Below, in pieces: positions 62,987 to 64,000 of a DNA stretch of 64,000 bases. Position 1 is the first letter of the stretch, and each line of letters starts with the position of its first letter. The notes beneath the pieces are model-generated. The model did no database searches and had not been told where the DNA came from. It was given only the letters and a program-made list of their open reading frames with translations. Both the position numbers and the translations under genes were made by a program. The stretch is from positions 1,333,704-1,397,703 of the forward strand of contig BSYQ01000016.1 of assembly GCA_030272585.1 (NCBI GenBank), in the 5' to 3' direction. This stretch comes from Bryopsis sp. KO-2023 (taxonomy: Eukaryota; Chlorophyta; Ulvophyceae; Bryopsidales; Bryopsidaceae).

Positions 62987-64000
62987 ACGTTTGCATGCCT
63001 TCGTCGGGGGCTTTCGTAGCCGTTTCTCGGGCTCGCAAGCAATTCGTTCTTTCAATGATTCGTGCTTTTCTTGTTGAATCGTTTTTTAAGGATGGAATTG
63101 ACAATGCATTAAAACGTTATACTTTTGGGTCCCTTGAATTCGAGCTGATTGGAGGGATTGTCCTTTTTGGGTTTAGGTTTGGCGACGTGGTTTGACTTCT
63201 CACGAGTGGCTGAGTGTGCGCCAGTGAGGGCGAGCGTCTGGGTGAGTGTGGCACGTGGGTGGGTGAAATTGTGCGGGTCAGCACGTGGGGGAGCGTGCGA
63301 CGGGGACAGAGTGGAAGGGTGGGCGTGTGTGGGCGTGTGGTGGGTGAGTCAGCGCGCGGGCGAGCGCGTCAGTGCTGCAACGAAAGGACTTGGGAGGAGT
63401 TGCGTTTCTTTTTTTGTGTGTGTGGCAACGGAGTGCTCCGATCGTGGGGTGCTGGTGGCGTTCCTGGGTTCAAGCGCGCCCTTGGTGGATGATCCGATCA
63501 GGTAATTTGGGATTATCGGCGTGATCTTTCTCGGGAGAAAAAAGGGAGAGAGGGTTGGAAAAAAAACGGCCAAGCGAGAAGGGGACAAAAAAAAAGAGGG
63601 AGGAAAAAAGGAAGAGAAAGGTCCAAAGAAAAGTTTTCGATTCCAAAGGGAAGAAACAACTCTTTCGGAATAATAGAATAAACGAGAAAAAAAAAAAAAA
63701 AAAAAAAAAAATTTTGGAGAGGAACGAAAGAGAAGAAAAAACGAACGAAAAAAAAAGTACCAAAAAAAACAGACGGGAACAACATGTTTTTTTTCATAGA
63801 AAAAGAAAATGGGTACAAAAAATTGTTTCAAAAACCAGAAAGTTTGATTAAAAAGAAGAAGAAAATCGATCTCTTCGATAAAACACGAAAAAAAGTTGGA
63901 AACTTCAAAGAAACACAAAAACCCATAAAAAACGAGCAACTCTTTTTACACGACAATCCGGGAAACAAAATCGTAATTCATCCCTAGTACATCGAAATCT
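62987..64000. repeat. Array unit 21 (spacer only, cut by window end)
   Basis: Spacer with A25T4. Late-family hairpin deletion but early-family TGATCTTTCTC and AATAAACGAG, so it is a mosaic. The tRNA pair would follow beyond the edge. Confidence 0.9.

Larger units (their letters stand above)
4184..64000. repeat. Tandem array of composite tRNA-Glu / tRNA-Gly / 5S rRNA units
   Basis: Twenty units and the start of a 21st, each made of a spacer, a convergent tRNA pair and a run of 5S genes. The segment from 533 bp before the first 5S gene (both tRNAs included) has the same length in all twenty units. Unit length varies almost only by whole 193-bp 5S repeats: 2235-2238 bp with four 5S genes, about 3.0-3.6 kb with 8-11, and 6.3 kb with 21 plus a retroelement. 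The array runs off the right edge. Confidence 0.97.

Noticed and set aside
5285-63104. Dozens of - strand open frames of 100-180 codons beginning MKTCDPFRTRQSS
   Set aside because: They are translations of the 5S rRNA genes and their 77-bp spacers. They recur at the 5S period and hold no other conserved signal. Such frames are a known source of false hypothetical proteins.
6995-63505. Spacer frames starting MEGLSFLGLG or MCASEGERLG
   Set aside because: They read the G-rich repeat region, shift reading frame at the 14-bp hairpin deletion and match no family.
4205-63939. Phe/Lys-rich frames on both strands in the A-rich spacer (e.g. MLVFHGFLCFF, MFFFIEKENGY)
   Set aside because: Low-complexity readings of A/T-rich DNA. 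They change frame and length with the homopolymer count from unit to unit, as non-coding DNA does.

Overview
This is eukaryotic nuclear DNA. It contains eukaryote-type tRNA genes with internal A and B boxes, 5S rRNA genes with RNA polymerase III style T-run terminators, a Ty3/gypsy chromovirus and a piece of a non-LTR retrotransposon. Nothing in the window fixes the species. A protist, an alga or an invertebrate would all fit.

Layout. Positions 1-4183 are the 3' part of a chromodomain LTR retrotransposon on the + strand: the integrase-chromodomain end of pol (2-1318), an unrecognised 585-residue coiled-coil/zinc-binding protein (1939-3696), a G10 polypurine tract and a probable 203-bp 3' LTR (3981-4183, TGATA...TATCA). 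The LTR abuts the array directly at 4184, so the element appears to have inserted into the array's own spacer.

From 4184 to the window end lies one tandem array of composite units (20 units plus the start of a 21st). Each unit reads, left to right: a spacer of about 1.26 kb; tRNA-Glu(CTC) on the + strand; tRNA-Gly(TCC) on the - strand, tail to tail with it; then a sub-array of 5S rRNA genes on the - strand with a 193-bp period (116-nt gene plus 77-bp spacer). I count 151 5S genes (150 uninterrupted, 1 interrupted) and 20 copies of each tRNA. The number of 5S copies per unit is 8,9,8,9,9, then 4 in each of eight units, then 10,8,5,11,10,11 and 21. Units fall into three families: 1-5, 6-13 and 14-20.

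In unit 20 a 5'-truncated non-LTR retrotransposon (58882-59660) interrupts a 5S gene, with a 10-bp target site duplication. It retains the zinc-knuckle end of its reverse transcriptase ORF and an apparently complete dUTPase ORF. An uninterrupted copy of the same 5S gene lies one 10-gene block downstream (61511-61626).

Functionally the window is a Pol III gene factory: 5S rRNA and two tRNAs amplified together, with retroelements of two classes embedded in it. Many open frames of 60-200 codons in the array are antisense or sense readings of 5S, tRNA and spacer DNA and are not genes.
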